A stretch of DNA of 64,000 nt, taken from positions 1 to 64,000 of the forward strand of contig NZ_WJIE01000022.1 in the NCBI RefSeq assembly GCF_009649845.1, written 5' to 3'. Both the position numbers and the translations under genes were made by a program. The notes below the pieces were generated by a model. The model was not told the DNA's origin and did no database searches. It saw nothing but the letters and a program-made list of their open reading frames with translations. This document shows, piece by piece, positions 37,056-44,894 of this stretch. Source of the stretch: Polyangium spumosum (lineage in GTDB: Bacteria; Myxococcota_A; Polyangia; Polyangiales; Polyangiaceae). The number at the start of each line of letters is the position of its first letter. Within the stretch, counting starts at the first letter, position 1.

Positions 37056-38531
37056 ATGCCTCGTTACGCCATCACGACGTTCGGTTGCCAGATGAACGTC
37101 CACGACTCCGAGCGGATGCACGAGGTCCTCCGGCGCGCCGGGTACACGGAATCGGAGGACCCCAAGGCCGCGGACGTGGTCGTCCTGAACACCTGCAGCG
37201 TCCGGGAGAAGGCCGAGCAGAAGCTCCTCAGCGAGGTCGGCCGCCTCGCGAAGTGGAAGCAGAAGCACCCCGAGATGGTCCTCGTGGTGGCCGGGTGCGT
37301 GGCCCAGCAGGAGGGCGAGCGCCTGCTCGGCCGCAGCCAGGGCATCGACCTCGTGCTCGGTCCCGACAACATCCCCGAGCTGCCGCGCCTGCTCGACGAC
37401 ATCGGCCTCGGCGCCCCGCCGCTCGTGCGGACGGTGTTCGACCTGGAAGCGCCGCGCTTCCTGACTGCGCTGTCCGTGGCTTCGAAAACGCCCACGGCGT
37501 ACGTGACCATCATGAAGGGCTGCAACGAGCGTTGCTCCTTCTGCATCGTGCCGTATACGCGTGGCCCCGAGCGGTATCGGCCGAGCGCGGAGATCGTCGC
37601 GGAGATCGCGGGCCTCGTTGAGGCGGGCGTGCGCGAGGTGACGCTGCTCGGGCAGACGGTGAACAGCTACCGCGATCCGAGTGAGGCCCTGCCGCGCGCT
37701 CCGGGCGCCTCGCCCGACGATCCGGACGAGAGCGAGTTCGCCGCGCTGCTGCGCCGCATCGCGGCCGAGGTCCCTGGCCTCGCGAGGCTCCGGTACACGA
37801 GCCCGCACCCGCGGCACCTCACGCCGTCGCTCCTCGAGGCGCACGCGGATCTCGGGGTCCTCGCCCGCCACGTGCACATGCCCGTGCAGTCGGGCAGCGA
37901 TCGGATCCTCAAGCGCATGATCCGGCGCTACACGCGCGCCGAGTACGTGGCGCGGGTCGGCTCGCTCGTCGCGCGGCTGCCCGATCTCTCGCTCTCGACC
38001 GACATCATCGTGGGCTTCCCGGGCGAGACCGAGGACGACTTCGCGGCGACGCTCTCGCTCGTGCGGGAGGTGGGCTTCCGTGGATTGTTTGGGTTCAAAT
38101 ATTCGCAGCGGCCCTACACGCCGGCCCGCAAGCTCGCGGACGACGTGCCCGAGGCGGAGAAGAGCGAGCGGCTCGCGCGGCTCTTCGAGGTGAGCGAGGA
38201 GCTGCTCGGGGCCCACCTGCAAAAGCTCGTCGGCAGCCGCCAGCGCGTGCTCGTGGAGGGCGCGGGCAAAGAGGGCACGAACGCGTGGTCGGGCCGCACC
38301 GAGCGCAACGAGATCGTGCACGTCGCCGGGGCCGAGGGGCTCGATCTGCGCGGCGAGATCGTCGAGGTCGTGATCACGCGCGCGAACAAGCACTCGCTGC
38401 AGGCCGAGCTCTCGGAGGAGGCGCGCGCCGCTGCGAAGCCGCTGCCGTCCGCGCCCGCGGCGCCGCCGCCGAAGCCCCGCGTCGCGGGGGAGCGGCGATC
38501 GCTTCCGATCGTGCCTGTCGGGGGAGGGTAA
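37056..38531 (+). CDS. miaB: tRNA-2-methylthio-N6-dimethylallyladenosine synthase
   Basis: 491 aa. Adds a methylthio group to i6A37 of tRNAs reading UNN codons. The N-terminal UPF0004 domain carries TFGCQMN (C11) and further cluster cysteines in LNTCSVREKAE and VAGCVAQ. The radical SAM domain has CNERCSFC (C156, C160, C163). TRAM-like C-terminal domain near residues 380-455, then a Pro/Ala-rich tail. Both iron-sulfur clusters are complete. The ATG at 37056 gives the family N-terminus; ATG 37044 is also in frame. Four nucleotides separate its stop from the carbonic anhydrase start. Confidence 0.95.
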   Translation: MPRYAITTFGCQMNVHDSERMHEVLRRAGYTESEDPKAADVVVLNTCSVREKAEQKLLSEVGRLAKWKQKHPEMVLVVAGCVAQQEGERLLGRSQGIDLVLGPDNIPELPRLLDDIGLGAPPLVRTVFDLEAPRFLTALSVASKTPTAYVTIMKGCNERCSFCIVPYTRGPERYRPSAEIVAEIAGLVEAGVREVTLLGQTVNSYRDPSEALPRAPGASPDDPDESEFAALLRRIAAEVPGLARLRYTSPHPRHLTPSLLEAHADLGVLARHVHMPVQSGSDRILKRMIRRYTRAEYVARVGSLVARLPDLSLSTDIIVGFPGETEDDFAATLSLVREVGFRGLFGFKYSQRPYTPARKLADDVPEAEKSERLARLFEVSEELLGAHLQKLVGSRQRVLVEGAGKEGTNAWSGRTERNEIVHVAGAEGLDLRGEIVEVVITRANKHSLQAELSEEARAAAKPLPSAPAAPPPKPRVAGERRSLPIVPVGGG

Positions 38532-38535
38532 GCGC

Positions 38536-39060
38536 GTGGCGCTCGTCCTTCCTTACGGCGACCACGCGCCGCGGCTCGGGCGGGGCGTCTTCCTCGCGCC
38601 GAACGTGACGCTCGTGGGTGACGTCGAGCTCGGCGACGAGGCGAGCGTGTGGTTCGGTGCCGTCGTGCGCGGCGACATCGGCCCGATCCGCATCGGCGCG
38701 CGCACGAACGTGCAGGACCTCGCCTGCCTGCACCTCACGGACGGCGTCTCCAAGACGACGATCGGCGCGGACGTCACAATCGGCCACGGCGCGATCCTGC
38801 ACGGTTGCACGGTCGAGGATGGCTGCCTCATCGGCATGGGCAGCATCGTGCTCGACAACGCGGTGATCGGCGCGGGCTCGGTCATCGCCGCCGGCGCGCT
38901 CGTGCCGCCGCGCATGGTGATCCCGCCGCGATCGATGGTGAAGGGCAGCCCCGCGAAGGTCGTCCGCGAGGTGACCGACGAGGAGGCGATGCTCGGCCTC
39001 GCCGGGGCGGCGCACTACGTCGTGAATGCGCGGCGGTATCGCGGGATCTGCGGCGACTAG
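38536..39060 (+). CDS. Gamma-class carbonic anhydrase-like hexapeptide protein
   Basis: 174 aa from a GTG at 38536. Left-handed beta-helix repeats run through the first 125 residues (VTLVGDVELGDEASVWFGAVVRGD). Metal-binding histidines appear in LACLHLTDG and IGHGAILHGC, the three-His arrangement of gamma carbonic anhydrases (Paa/YrdA type). The C-terminal helix VVREVTDEEA fits the family. Many members bind zinc but show low CO2 hydration activity. Likely cotranscribed with miaB. Confidence 0.9.
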   Translation: MALVLPYGDHAPRLGRGVFLAPNVTLVGDVELGDEASVWFGAVVRGDIGPIRIGARTNVQDLACLHLTDGVSKTTIGADVTIGHGAILHGCTVEDGCLIGMGSIVLDNAVIGAGSVIAAGALVPPRMVIPPRSMVKGSPAKVVREVTDEEAMLGLAGAAHYVVNARRYRGICGD

Positions 39061-39115
39061 CGCCGAGAAACTTCCAAAGACCGGAGGATCGCCGCTACGA
39101 TTGCGGCCGTCGTCC

Positions 39116-40570
39116 GTGCAGAAATCCACCCTTCTCCTCGTCCTGGGCATCAGCTCCACGGTCGCCGCGGGCCTCGGGCTCGGCGCCTATCGATACGGGC
39201 CACGTTCTCCCGTCGTGGAGGGCCTGTTCCTCGGCGAGCAACGTGTGCCCGACGAGGGCTCGCCCGCCTCGTGGCTCGCGCGTCGTCAGCTCGACGCGCT
39301 CGGCTGGGAGGCGCGTTTCCATCATGACGGCGAGGTCGTCGAGACCTCGCTCGGCGCGATCGGCGTCGAGATCGACGTGCAGGCCTCGCTCGATCGGGCT
39401 GGCGAGGTCGGGCATACGGGCTCGCTCTCGCGGCGCGTGAAGGAGGCGAGCCTCGCGCGGCAGGGGCAGGTCTTCGTGCCGCTCTCGTTCTGGATCGACG
39501 AGCCGAAGGCGCGGCGCTTCCTCGAGTCGATCGCGCCGCGTTTCGTGGTCGCGCCCGTCGACGCGGCGCTCGACCTCGAGAACAAGCGCAAGATCGAGGA
39601 CGTCCCTGGCCGCGAGCTCGACATCGACGCCTCGCTCGCCGAGATGCGCGCGGCGAAGTTCGAGGACGGCGTCGTGGTCCGCCTGGTCACGCGCCGCGTG
39701 CCGGCGAAGGTGACGGCGCTCGATCTCGCGAACGTCGACGTGACGAAGGTCGTCTCCTCGTTCGAGACCTCCTTCTCGCTTTTTGGCTCGGGCGCGGGGC
39801 GCGCGGTCAACATCCGCAACGCTGCGAGCAAGATCGACGGCGTCGTCTTGCCGCCCGGGGCCATGATCTCCTTCAACGACCGCGTCGGGCCTCGCACGCG
39901 GGAGAACGGTTTTACCTTGGCGCCCGAGATCCAGGGCGACGAGCTCACCGACGGCATCGGCGGCGGCACCTGCCAGCTCTCGTCGACGCTCCACGCCGCG
40001 GCCGTTTATGGCGGGCTCGAGGTCGTCCAGCGCAAGGGGCACTCGCGCGCCTCCAGCTACACGAAGCTCGGCCTCGACGCGACCGTGAGCTTCCCTCTCG
40101 TCGACCTCAAGCTGCAGAACCCGTATCCGTTCCCCATCCTGATCCACGCGTATTCGCCCGAACCCACGAAGATCCGCGTCGAGATCCTCGGCGGCGCGCC
40201 GGTCGCGAAGGTCGAGTACGCCTACGGCGTCGGGCAGTCGTACGATTTCGTCCGACGGATCACGGTGAAAGAACATTTCCCGCCCGGGAAACGCGTGCGG
40301 CGTCAGAAGGGCGTGCCCGGGTACGACGTCACCTCGACGCTCCGCATTTCGTATGTCGACGGCCGCGTCGAGGAGCGGCGCTGGTACAGCGGTTATCGCC
40401 CCTCGCCCGAGGTCTTCTGGGTCGCGCCCGGGTACGACGAGGCGAACCTGCCGCCTTTGCCCGAGCGCGCGAAGGGCGTCGAGGGGCGGCTCGAAGAGGA
40501 CGAGATTCCTACGGAGACGGCGTCATTTCCTGTGTCGCAGCCGGCGCCGGAGCCGGCACCGGCTCCGTGA
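39116..40570 (+). CDS. VanW-family protein with peptidoglycan-binding-like domain
   Basis: 484 aa from a GTG at 39116, giving an N-terminal membrane anchor (TLLLVLGISSTVAAGLGLG). Residues 100-230 resemble the PG_binding_4 domain that precedes VanW in many proteins. VanW follows at about 235-380, with SFSLFGSGAGRAVNIRNAA, GAMISFND, GPRTRENGF and GIGGGTCQLSSTLHAAA. The C-terminus is Pro-rich. VanW was named from vancomycin clusters; its exact reaction is unclear, though a cell-wall role is generally assumed. The last 62 nt overlap the convergent gene. Confidence 0.88.
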   Translation: MQKSTLLLVLGISSTVAAGLGLGAYRYGPRSPVVEGLFLGEQRVPDEGSPASWLARRQLDALGWEARFHHDGEVVETSLGAIGVEIDVQASLDRAGEVGHTGSLSRRVKEASLARQGQVFVPLSFWIDEPKARRFLESIAPRFVVAPVDAALDLENKRKIEDVPGRELDIDASLAEMRAAKFEDGVVVRLVTRRVPAKVTALDLANVDVTKVVSSFETSFSLFGSGAGRAVNIRNAASKIDGVVLPPGAMISFNDRVGPRTRENGFTLAPEIQGDELTDGIGGGTCQLSSTLHAAAVYGGLEVVQRKGHSRASSYTKLGLDATVSFPLVDLKLQNPYPFPILIHAYSPEPTKIRVEILGGAPVAKVEYAYGVGQSYDFVRRITVKEHFPPGKRVRRQKGVPGYDVTSTLRISYVDGRVEERRWYSGYRPSPEVFWVAPGYDEANLPPLPERAKGVEGRLEEDEIPTETASFPVSQPAPEPAPAP

Positions 40571-41333
40571 CGGTCTCCTCCGGGTCCTTGCAGCAGCGGA
40601 ACCCGATCTCGTAATAGCGGAACATCGGCCCGTGTGAGTCGTTCGTCCCGCGGCAATGGGCCCAGGGTTTGGCCCAGAATCCCCCCTTCAGCGACGAGCG
40701 GTATCGCCAGGCCTTGCGTGAGGTCAACACCCACTCCTCCACGTTGCCCACGAGGTCCTTCACGCCGAAGCTCGACGCGCAGCGCGGCCGTGATCCGCTC
40801 GTCTCGCCCTGGTAGAGGCGCCACGTCTCGACCTCGCGCACGCGTTTCTCCTCGTGGTTCAGCTTCGCCTCGCTGTAGGGGATGAACTCCTTCGACGCGT
40901 TGCACGCGTCCGCGTCGAACGTGTGTCCGTAGGGCCAGGGCAGGGTCTCGGGGCCCTCGCAGGCGAGCTCCCATTCGAATTCGCTGCAGAGGCGCTTGCC
41001 CACCGAGGCGCATTTCTTCTCGGCCTCGACGAACCGCATCATCACCTCGGGCCGCTTGCCCTCGCGGTTCGGCCACTCGTGCTCGTCCATGCACACGCGC
41101 ACCGGCGTGGCGACGGGCTCGAGCGCCAGCATTCCGGGGAGGAACGAATAACAATGCCCCCTTCGCCAGGTGGTGCAGAGGCGCTGCACGTGTTCGTAAT
41201 GCGTCCCCTCCACGAGCCTCGTGCCCGCGGGACAAACGGCGGGCGGCGGGGCCACGGGCGCGGCGGGCGCGGGCTCGGGCGCGGCGAAGAGCAGGGCGAG
41301 GAGCGTTGTGAGCTGCACCGAAGCGGGGCCCAT
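40509..41333 (-). CDS. FGE/SUMF1-fold secreted protein
   Basis: 274 aa from the ATG at 41333, giving a signal peptide (LTTLLALLFAAPEPAPA). The formylglycine-generating-enzyme fold is seen from CMDEHEWPNREGKRP through GKRLCSEFEWELAC, DLVGNVEEWVL, SSLKGGFW and IGFRCC. Ring residues around the active site are present, but the catalytic cysteine pair of true sulfatase-activating enzymes is not clearly recognisable, so this is probably one of the non-FGE members common in myxobacteria. Its 3' end overlaps the VanW gene by 62 bp in antisense. Confidence 0.8.
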   Translation of the reverse strand: MGPASVQLTTLLALLFAAPEPAPAAPVAPPPAVCPAGTRLVEGTHYEHVQRLCTTWRRGHCYSFLPGMLALEPVATPVRVCMDEHEWPNREGKRPEVMMRFVEAEKKCASVGKRLCSEFEWELACEGPETLPWPYGHTFDADACNASKEFIPYSEAKLNHEEKRVREVETWRLYQGETSGSRPRCASSFGVKDLVGNVEEWVLTSRKAWRYRSSLKGGFWAKPWAHCRGTNDSHGPMFRYYEIGFRCCKDPEETVTEPVPAPAPAATQEMTPSP

Positions 41334-41441
41334 CCTAGCGCAGAAAAACGCGGGCGGGGGCGAGGAGCACGCGCGGCGACGAACCCGGGGCGGCGCGTCC
41401 GTCCCCTCGCCGGCCCCGTCCGTCCGGGTTAGGATGCTGCG

Positions 41442-41867
41442 ATGCAACGGATGAGGCTTGGCTTCGTGGGGATCGTCGCGCTCGTGTTCGCGGGGCTCGG
41501 GGCTTGTGGCGGCAAGGTCGTGATCGACGCCGAGGGCAACGGCGGCGACGATGGCGTGGGCGGCGCGGGCGCGGGCGGTGCGGGTGGCGTGGGCGCGGGC
41601 GAGCCCATGACGACGTCGGTGAGCGTCGGGGGATCCGTGACCTGCAACGGCCCGATCCTCAGCGGCAATGACGACTCCTGCCAGCTCGTGGCCGAGTGCA
41701 GCAACGGCAGCACCTTGAACACGGCTTGTTTTCCGACCAGCGACAGCACCGCGTCCTGCAAGTGCAGCGTCGACGGCGTGTCGGTCGGCTCGTGCACGGG
41801 CGCGAACTCGTCCGGCGCCCCGGCCTGCTCGGCCACCGAGGGCTGCTGCGCGCAGTTCTTCTTCTAG
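41442..41867 (+). CDS. Small cysteine-rich lipoprotein
   Basis: 141 aa from the ATG at 41442. Signal peptide with lipobox GLGAC, then a Gly/Ala/Val spacer of about 30 residues. The mature domain has ten cysteines (CNGP, CQLVAEC, ACFP, CKCS, SCTG, ACS, CCAQ), pointing to a small disulfide-bonded surface domain. Convergent with the HPr-kinase-like gene: the four bases CTAG at 41864-41867 hold the TAG stop codons of both genes. Function unknown. Confidence 0.72.
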   Translation: MQRMRLGFVGIVALVFAGLGACGGKVVIDAEGNGGDDGVGGAGAGGAGGVGAGEPMTTSVSVGGSVTCNGPILSGNDDSCQLVAECSNGSTLNTACFPTSDSTASCKCSVDGVSVGSCTGANSSGAPACSATEGCCAQFFF

Positions 41868-42844
41868 AACACCGCCTCCACGCGCGCAGGGAGTGTCGCG
41901 GGATCCGCGAGCAGATCGCGCCCCATGCGCAGCTCGAAGTGGCGCGCGCCGTTCGTGATCCGCGCGAGCAGGGCGAGGTGCTCCGTTTTTCGGGGCACGT
42001 CGTCGATGACCAGGCCGCCGCTCGACGCGACGAGGTTGCCGAGGGCCTCGGCCTTCACGAGCGGCGTGAGCGTGGTCGGCTCATCGGGCTCGATACGCGG
42101 GTGCAGGACGAGGCGCGGGGCCGCGGCGGTGGGCAGGGATTGGCCGGGGAAAGCGCCTCTCGGGTCGAGGTCGCGTTTGTCACCGTGCGCCTTCGTGGGG
42201 CCTGCGAGGGCGGCGAGGCGCGGGAAGGCGGCGAGCGTCGCGGGGCCCAGGTGGAACGGGCGCGGGAAGGCGCAGAGGCGCGGGCCTGCCGGGCCGTCTT
42301 CGAGCAGGAGCGCGTCGTCGCCGAGGAAGCCGTACCCCGCGGACGCGAGCGTGATCGTGGTCGTCGTCTTGCCCGCGCCCGCGCCCCCGACGACGAGCAC
42401 GGCGTCGCCGTGCGCAGGCCGGACGAGGGCCGCGGCGTGCAGGTGGAAGAGGCCGACGTCGCGCAGGGCGAGCGAGAGCGCGATCTCGAGGGACGCGCGG
42501 GCCGAGCCAAAAACGAGCTCCTCGGCGGCGAGCAGAGCCTCGATACGCGCGGCGCCGCGGGGGACGAGGATGCGGCTTTTGCGATCCCAGAGCAGGAACG
42601 TCGGCGGCGCGCCCGCGGGCTCGCGGTAGGCCTGCACGACGCCGTGGAAAAACGAGGGGCGGAACCCCTCGGCGGCGGGATCCGAGGCGAAGGGTCCTTC
42701 CGCGCGGCGGAGGATGATCTCGATACGCCCGCGGCCTTCGGCGTGTCCGATCCCCTCGGCGAGGCCGAGGGACGTGACGAGATCGGGCGCGCCGTCCTCC
42801 GTGGTCCAGGCGAGCGTCGCGCCGTGTAGCGCCGCGGTCTTCAT
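41864..42844 (-). CDS. HPr-kinase-like P-loop protein of the RiPP cassette
   Basis: 326 aa. The C-terminal half is an HPr kinase/phosphorylase-type P-loop domain: Walker A GGAGAGKT (153-160), LHAAAL before it, GDDALL (175-180) as the acidic motif and LVVHP-type LVLHPRI later. The N-terminal 130 residues are the extra domain found in homologues from lasso-peptide loci, where the kinase phosphorylates the peptide C-terminal residue (paeninodin type) or acts in an unclear way. Last gene of the minus-strand run starting at 44820, 6 nt after PqqD. Its presence without HPr strongly favours a peptide-modifying role. Confidence 0.8.
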   Translation of the reverse strand: MKTAALHGATLAWTTEDGAPDLVTSLGLAEGIGHAEGRGRIEIILRRAEGPFASDPAAEGFRPSFFHGVVQAYREPAGAPPTFLLWDRKSRILVPRGAARIEALLAAEELVFGSARASLEIALSLALRDVGLFHLHAAALVRPAHGDAVLVVGGAGAGKTTTTITLASAGYGFLGDDALLLEDGPAGPRLCAFPRPFHLGPATLAAFPRLAALAGPTKAHGDKRDLDPRGAFPGQSLPTAAAPRLVLHPRIEPDEPTTLTPLVKAEALGNLVASSGGLVIDDVPRKTEHLALLARITNGARHFELRMGRDLLADPATLPARVEAVF

Positions 42845-42850
42845 CGGGCG

Positions 42851-43129
42851 TCAGGCGGGCAGGACGAGGCCGTCTTCGAGCATCTCGCCGAGCACGTTGT
42901 CGACGTCGCGCGCCGCGGTCTCGTGATCGACGCGGAAGAGCTTGGTGATCCGCTCGGCGATGGCGCTCGGGCCAGAGGTGGGCTCGGCGAGGGACTTCCA
43001 GACGATCACGGCAGATGGGTTCAGCGTGAAATAGAACTTCGTGTCGAGGTGCAAGAGCACGCCCGTGCCGTCGTCGAGCTCGGTGAAGAGCACCTGGGGA
43101 TTCGGCCTGGGCAGGCGCGGCTCGGTCAC
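42851..43129 (-). CDS. PqqD-family RiPP recognition element
   Basis: 92 aa from a GTG at 43129, chosen because AGGAG precedes it and because GTGA overlaps the upstream stop by 4 nt. The winged-helix PqqD fold is visible: VLFTELDDGTGVLLHLDTKFYFTLNPSAVIVWK in pieces, then a helix with ITKLFRVDHETAARDVDNVL and a short C-terminal strand. PqqD/B1 proteins bind the leader peptide of a RiPP precursor and present it to the enzymes. Sits between the B2 peptidase and the kinase. Confidence 0.9.
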   Translation of the reverse strand: MTEPRLPRPNPQVLFTELDDGTGVLLHLDTKFYFTLNPSAVIVWKSLAEPTSGPSAIAERITKLFRVDHETAARDVDNVLGEMLEDGLVLPA

Positions 43130-43545
43130 GCGGTGGGCTCCTTGGGGGTTGTACAGGGGTAGGCGTACGTCACGACGAGGTCCGGATCCAGCTCTTCGCC
43201 GTACGGCGCGCCGTCGAGCTCGACCCACGCGTGCCCCTCGATCTCGCCCGGGCGCGACAGGCCCATCACGAAACGAGCCGCGTGCCCGGCGCGGCGCAGG
43301 AGCGAGAAACGCGCGAGCGAGCGGTAGAAGCAGGTGTCGGGCACGAACGGCAAGTGATGGGTGAGCGCGTCCGCCCGCGCGAGCGCCTCGTCGATCACGT
43401 CGAGCGGCGCGGGCTCGATCGTGCCTCGCGAGAGGGCGTCGAGCAGCGCGGGCAGGCTCGATCGCCGGGCCCGCGCGGGTAACGACAAGCGCAAGGCGAG
43501 CGCGCTCGCGGCGAGGCGCAGGCGCTTTCCGAGGGGCGCGGGCAT
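43126..43545 (-). CDS. B2-type transglutaminase-like leader peptidase
   Basis: 139 aa from the ATG at 43545, which overlaps the radical SAM stop by one base (TGATG). It matches lasso-peptide B2 proteins: FVPDTCFYRSLARFSLLRR with the nucleophile Cys72, GHAWVELDG with His105 and a following acidic residue, and a closing YPCTTPKEP tail. These enzymes cut the leader off the precursor using a Cys-His-Asp triad. Small size is normal for split B2 proteins that work with a separate PqqD-type B1 domain, encoded next with a 4-nt overlap. Confidence 0.88.
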   Translation of the reverse strand: MPAPLGKRLRLAASALALRLSLPARARRSSLPALLDALSRGTIEPAPLDVIDEALARADALTHHLPFVPDTCFYRSLARFSLLRRAGHAARFVMGLSRPGEIEGHAWVELDGAPYGEELDPDLVVTYAYPCTTPKEPTA

Positions 43546-44600
43546 CAGCGCACGACGGGCAAGACGACCTTCTTCGCCCACGCGCCGCGCCACCGCTCCC
43601 GCTGCGCCTCCGGGCCGCGGGCGCCCTCGTCCGTCCAGTGGGGTTTGTCGAAGTGCTTCATGCACCAGTTGCAGGGGAAATGGTCCCACGTGCCGAGCGA
43701 GCCCTCGGCCATGGCGGCGAGCTTGGCCGCCTGCGTCTCGTGGATGATGCCGAGCAAGCGGCGGTGCGCCTCGAGCAGGCTCGTCGTCGTGAGGTCGGCG
43801 GCGACGTCGCGCGCGGGGCCCTCGCTCGGCACGCCTGCGTGCTGGCAGCAGAGGTTCAGCCGGCCCTCGACGTCGACGTGGAGCAGCTCGCTCTTCATGG
43901 GCTCGCAGACGTGGAACGGCTGCTCGCGGTAGAAGCCCTCGGGCATCGTGACCGGCAAGGTGAGCACGGCGGCGAGGCGCTCGACGCGGTGCTGGGCGTT
44001 TTGCCAGGCGCGTGGCGGCAGGGCGAGCGCCTCGTCGTGGTGCGTGCCCGTCGCTTGCAGCATGGAGAACGAGGCGCGCGTGGCGCCGAGCTCGGCGGCC
44101 ATGAGGCCGAAGGCCTCGATCTGGTGCACGTTGCGCGCGTTCAGCACCATCTGGAGCACGAACGGGATGCCGTGCGCGGCGCAGAGGGTGACGGCCTTCA
44201 TGACGTCGCGGAAGCTGCCTTTGCCGCGGATCGTGTCGTGTGTGGCCTCGTCGGCGCCGTCGAGGCTCAGGTTGACGGCGGTGAGCCGCGCGCGCCGCGC
44301 CGGGTCGTCGTGCACGAGGCCGAGGAGCTGCTCGAAGCGCCTGCCGTTCGTGACGACGTGCCAGGTGAAGTCGTGCTCCACGATCGCGTCGAGCACGCCC
44401 TCGAGCTCGGGGTGCAGCGTGGGTTCGCCGCCGGTGAGCGCGACCTGCTTGGTGCTGTAGAGCCGCCGCGCCTCGCCGAGGACCTTGCGGATCGTCGCGA
44501 GTGAGAGGTCCTTCGGCTTCTGGCCGGGATCACGCAGGCAATGCTGGCAGTCGAGCTGGCAGCGGTCCGTGAGGTGAAAGGCGATCCACGTGACGGCCAT
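43545..44600 (-). CDS. Radical SAM enzyme of the RiPP cassette
   Basis: 351 aa. The 4Fe-4S site is CQLDCQHC (C14, C18, C21), followed by the SAM-binding TGGEPTLHPE and a TIM-barrel of usual length. C-terminal cysteines (HVCEPMKSE, LCCQHAG, CNWCMKH) could bind auxiliary clusters as in SPASM/twitch enzymes, which install carbon-carbon, thioether or other bonds in peptides. It starts 37 nt after the precursor gene and its stop is coupled to B2. The peptide is the most likely substrate. Confidence 0.88.
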   Translation of the reverse strand: MAVTWIAFHLTDRCQLDCQHCLRDPGQKPKDLSLATIRKVLGEARRLYSTKQVALTGGEPTLHPELEGVLDAIVEHDFTWHVVTNGRRFEQLLGLVHDDPARRARLTAVNLSLDGADEATHDTIRGKGSFRDVMKAVTLCAAHGIPFVLQMVLNARNVHQIEAFGLMAAELGATRASFSMLQATGTHHDEALALPPRAWQNAQHRVERLAAVLTLPVTMPEGFYREQPFHVCEPMKSELLHVDVEGRLNLCCQHAGVPSEGPARDVAADLTTTSLLEAHRRLLGIIHETQAAKLAAMAEGSLGTWDHFPCNWCMKHFDKPHWTDEGARGPEAQRERWRGAWAKKVVLPVVR

Positions 44601-44637
44601 GGCGGGATGGGGACTCCGGGGCGGGCGCGGGGGGCGC

Positions 44638-44820
44638 CTACCCCATGATGGTGACGCCGGTCATGGCCGGGCCCATCGGCGTGAAGAGCGTCGCGCGGGC
44701 CACGGAGCGCTTCTTCGTGAGGCGCGGCGGCTCGTAGGGCTTGCGCGTGTCCTCGGCCTCGGCGCCCTGCGTGAGCTGCTCGCCTTCGAGCTCGGCGCTC
44801 CTGTCTTTGATGTCGGCCAT
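44638..44820 (-). CDS. RiPP precursor peptide with lasso-like leader motif
   Basis: 60 aa. A strong AGGAGGAG ribosome site precedes the ATG at 44820. The leader is acidic (residues 1-25), then comes PYEPPRL (28-34), matching the YxxPxL motif that PqqD-type recognition elements bind in lasso leaders, followed by TKKRSVARAT. The rest (about residues 45-60, LFTPMGPAMTGVTIMG) is a likely core: hydrophobic, Met/Gly/Thr/Pro-rich, with no Asp, Glu or Cys. A lasso ring needs an Asp/Glu acceptor, so this core cannot form a classic lasso. Boundaries of leader and core are inferred. Confidence 0.75.
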   Translation of the reverse strand: MADIKDRSAELEGEQLTQGAEAEDTRKPYEPPRLTKKRSVARATLFTPMGPAMTGVTIMG

Positions 44821-44894
44821 ACGCGTCGTTCTCCTCCTGCCAGCGTACCACAACGGGAGCGCCGAGACTTCGTTGCGTCCGCGCGTCGCGCCAT

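Noticed and set aside
40509-41333. True sulfatase-activating formylglycine-generating enzyme
   Set aside because: The fold is there but the catalytic cysteine pair is not clearly recognisable and no sulfatase gene is nearby.
43638-44504. Plus-strand frame across the radical SAM gene
   Set aside because: Antisense shadow; the minus-strand cluster motif and coupled neighbours decide the strand.
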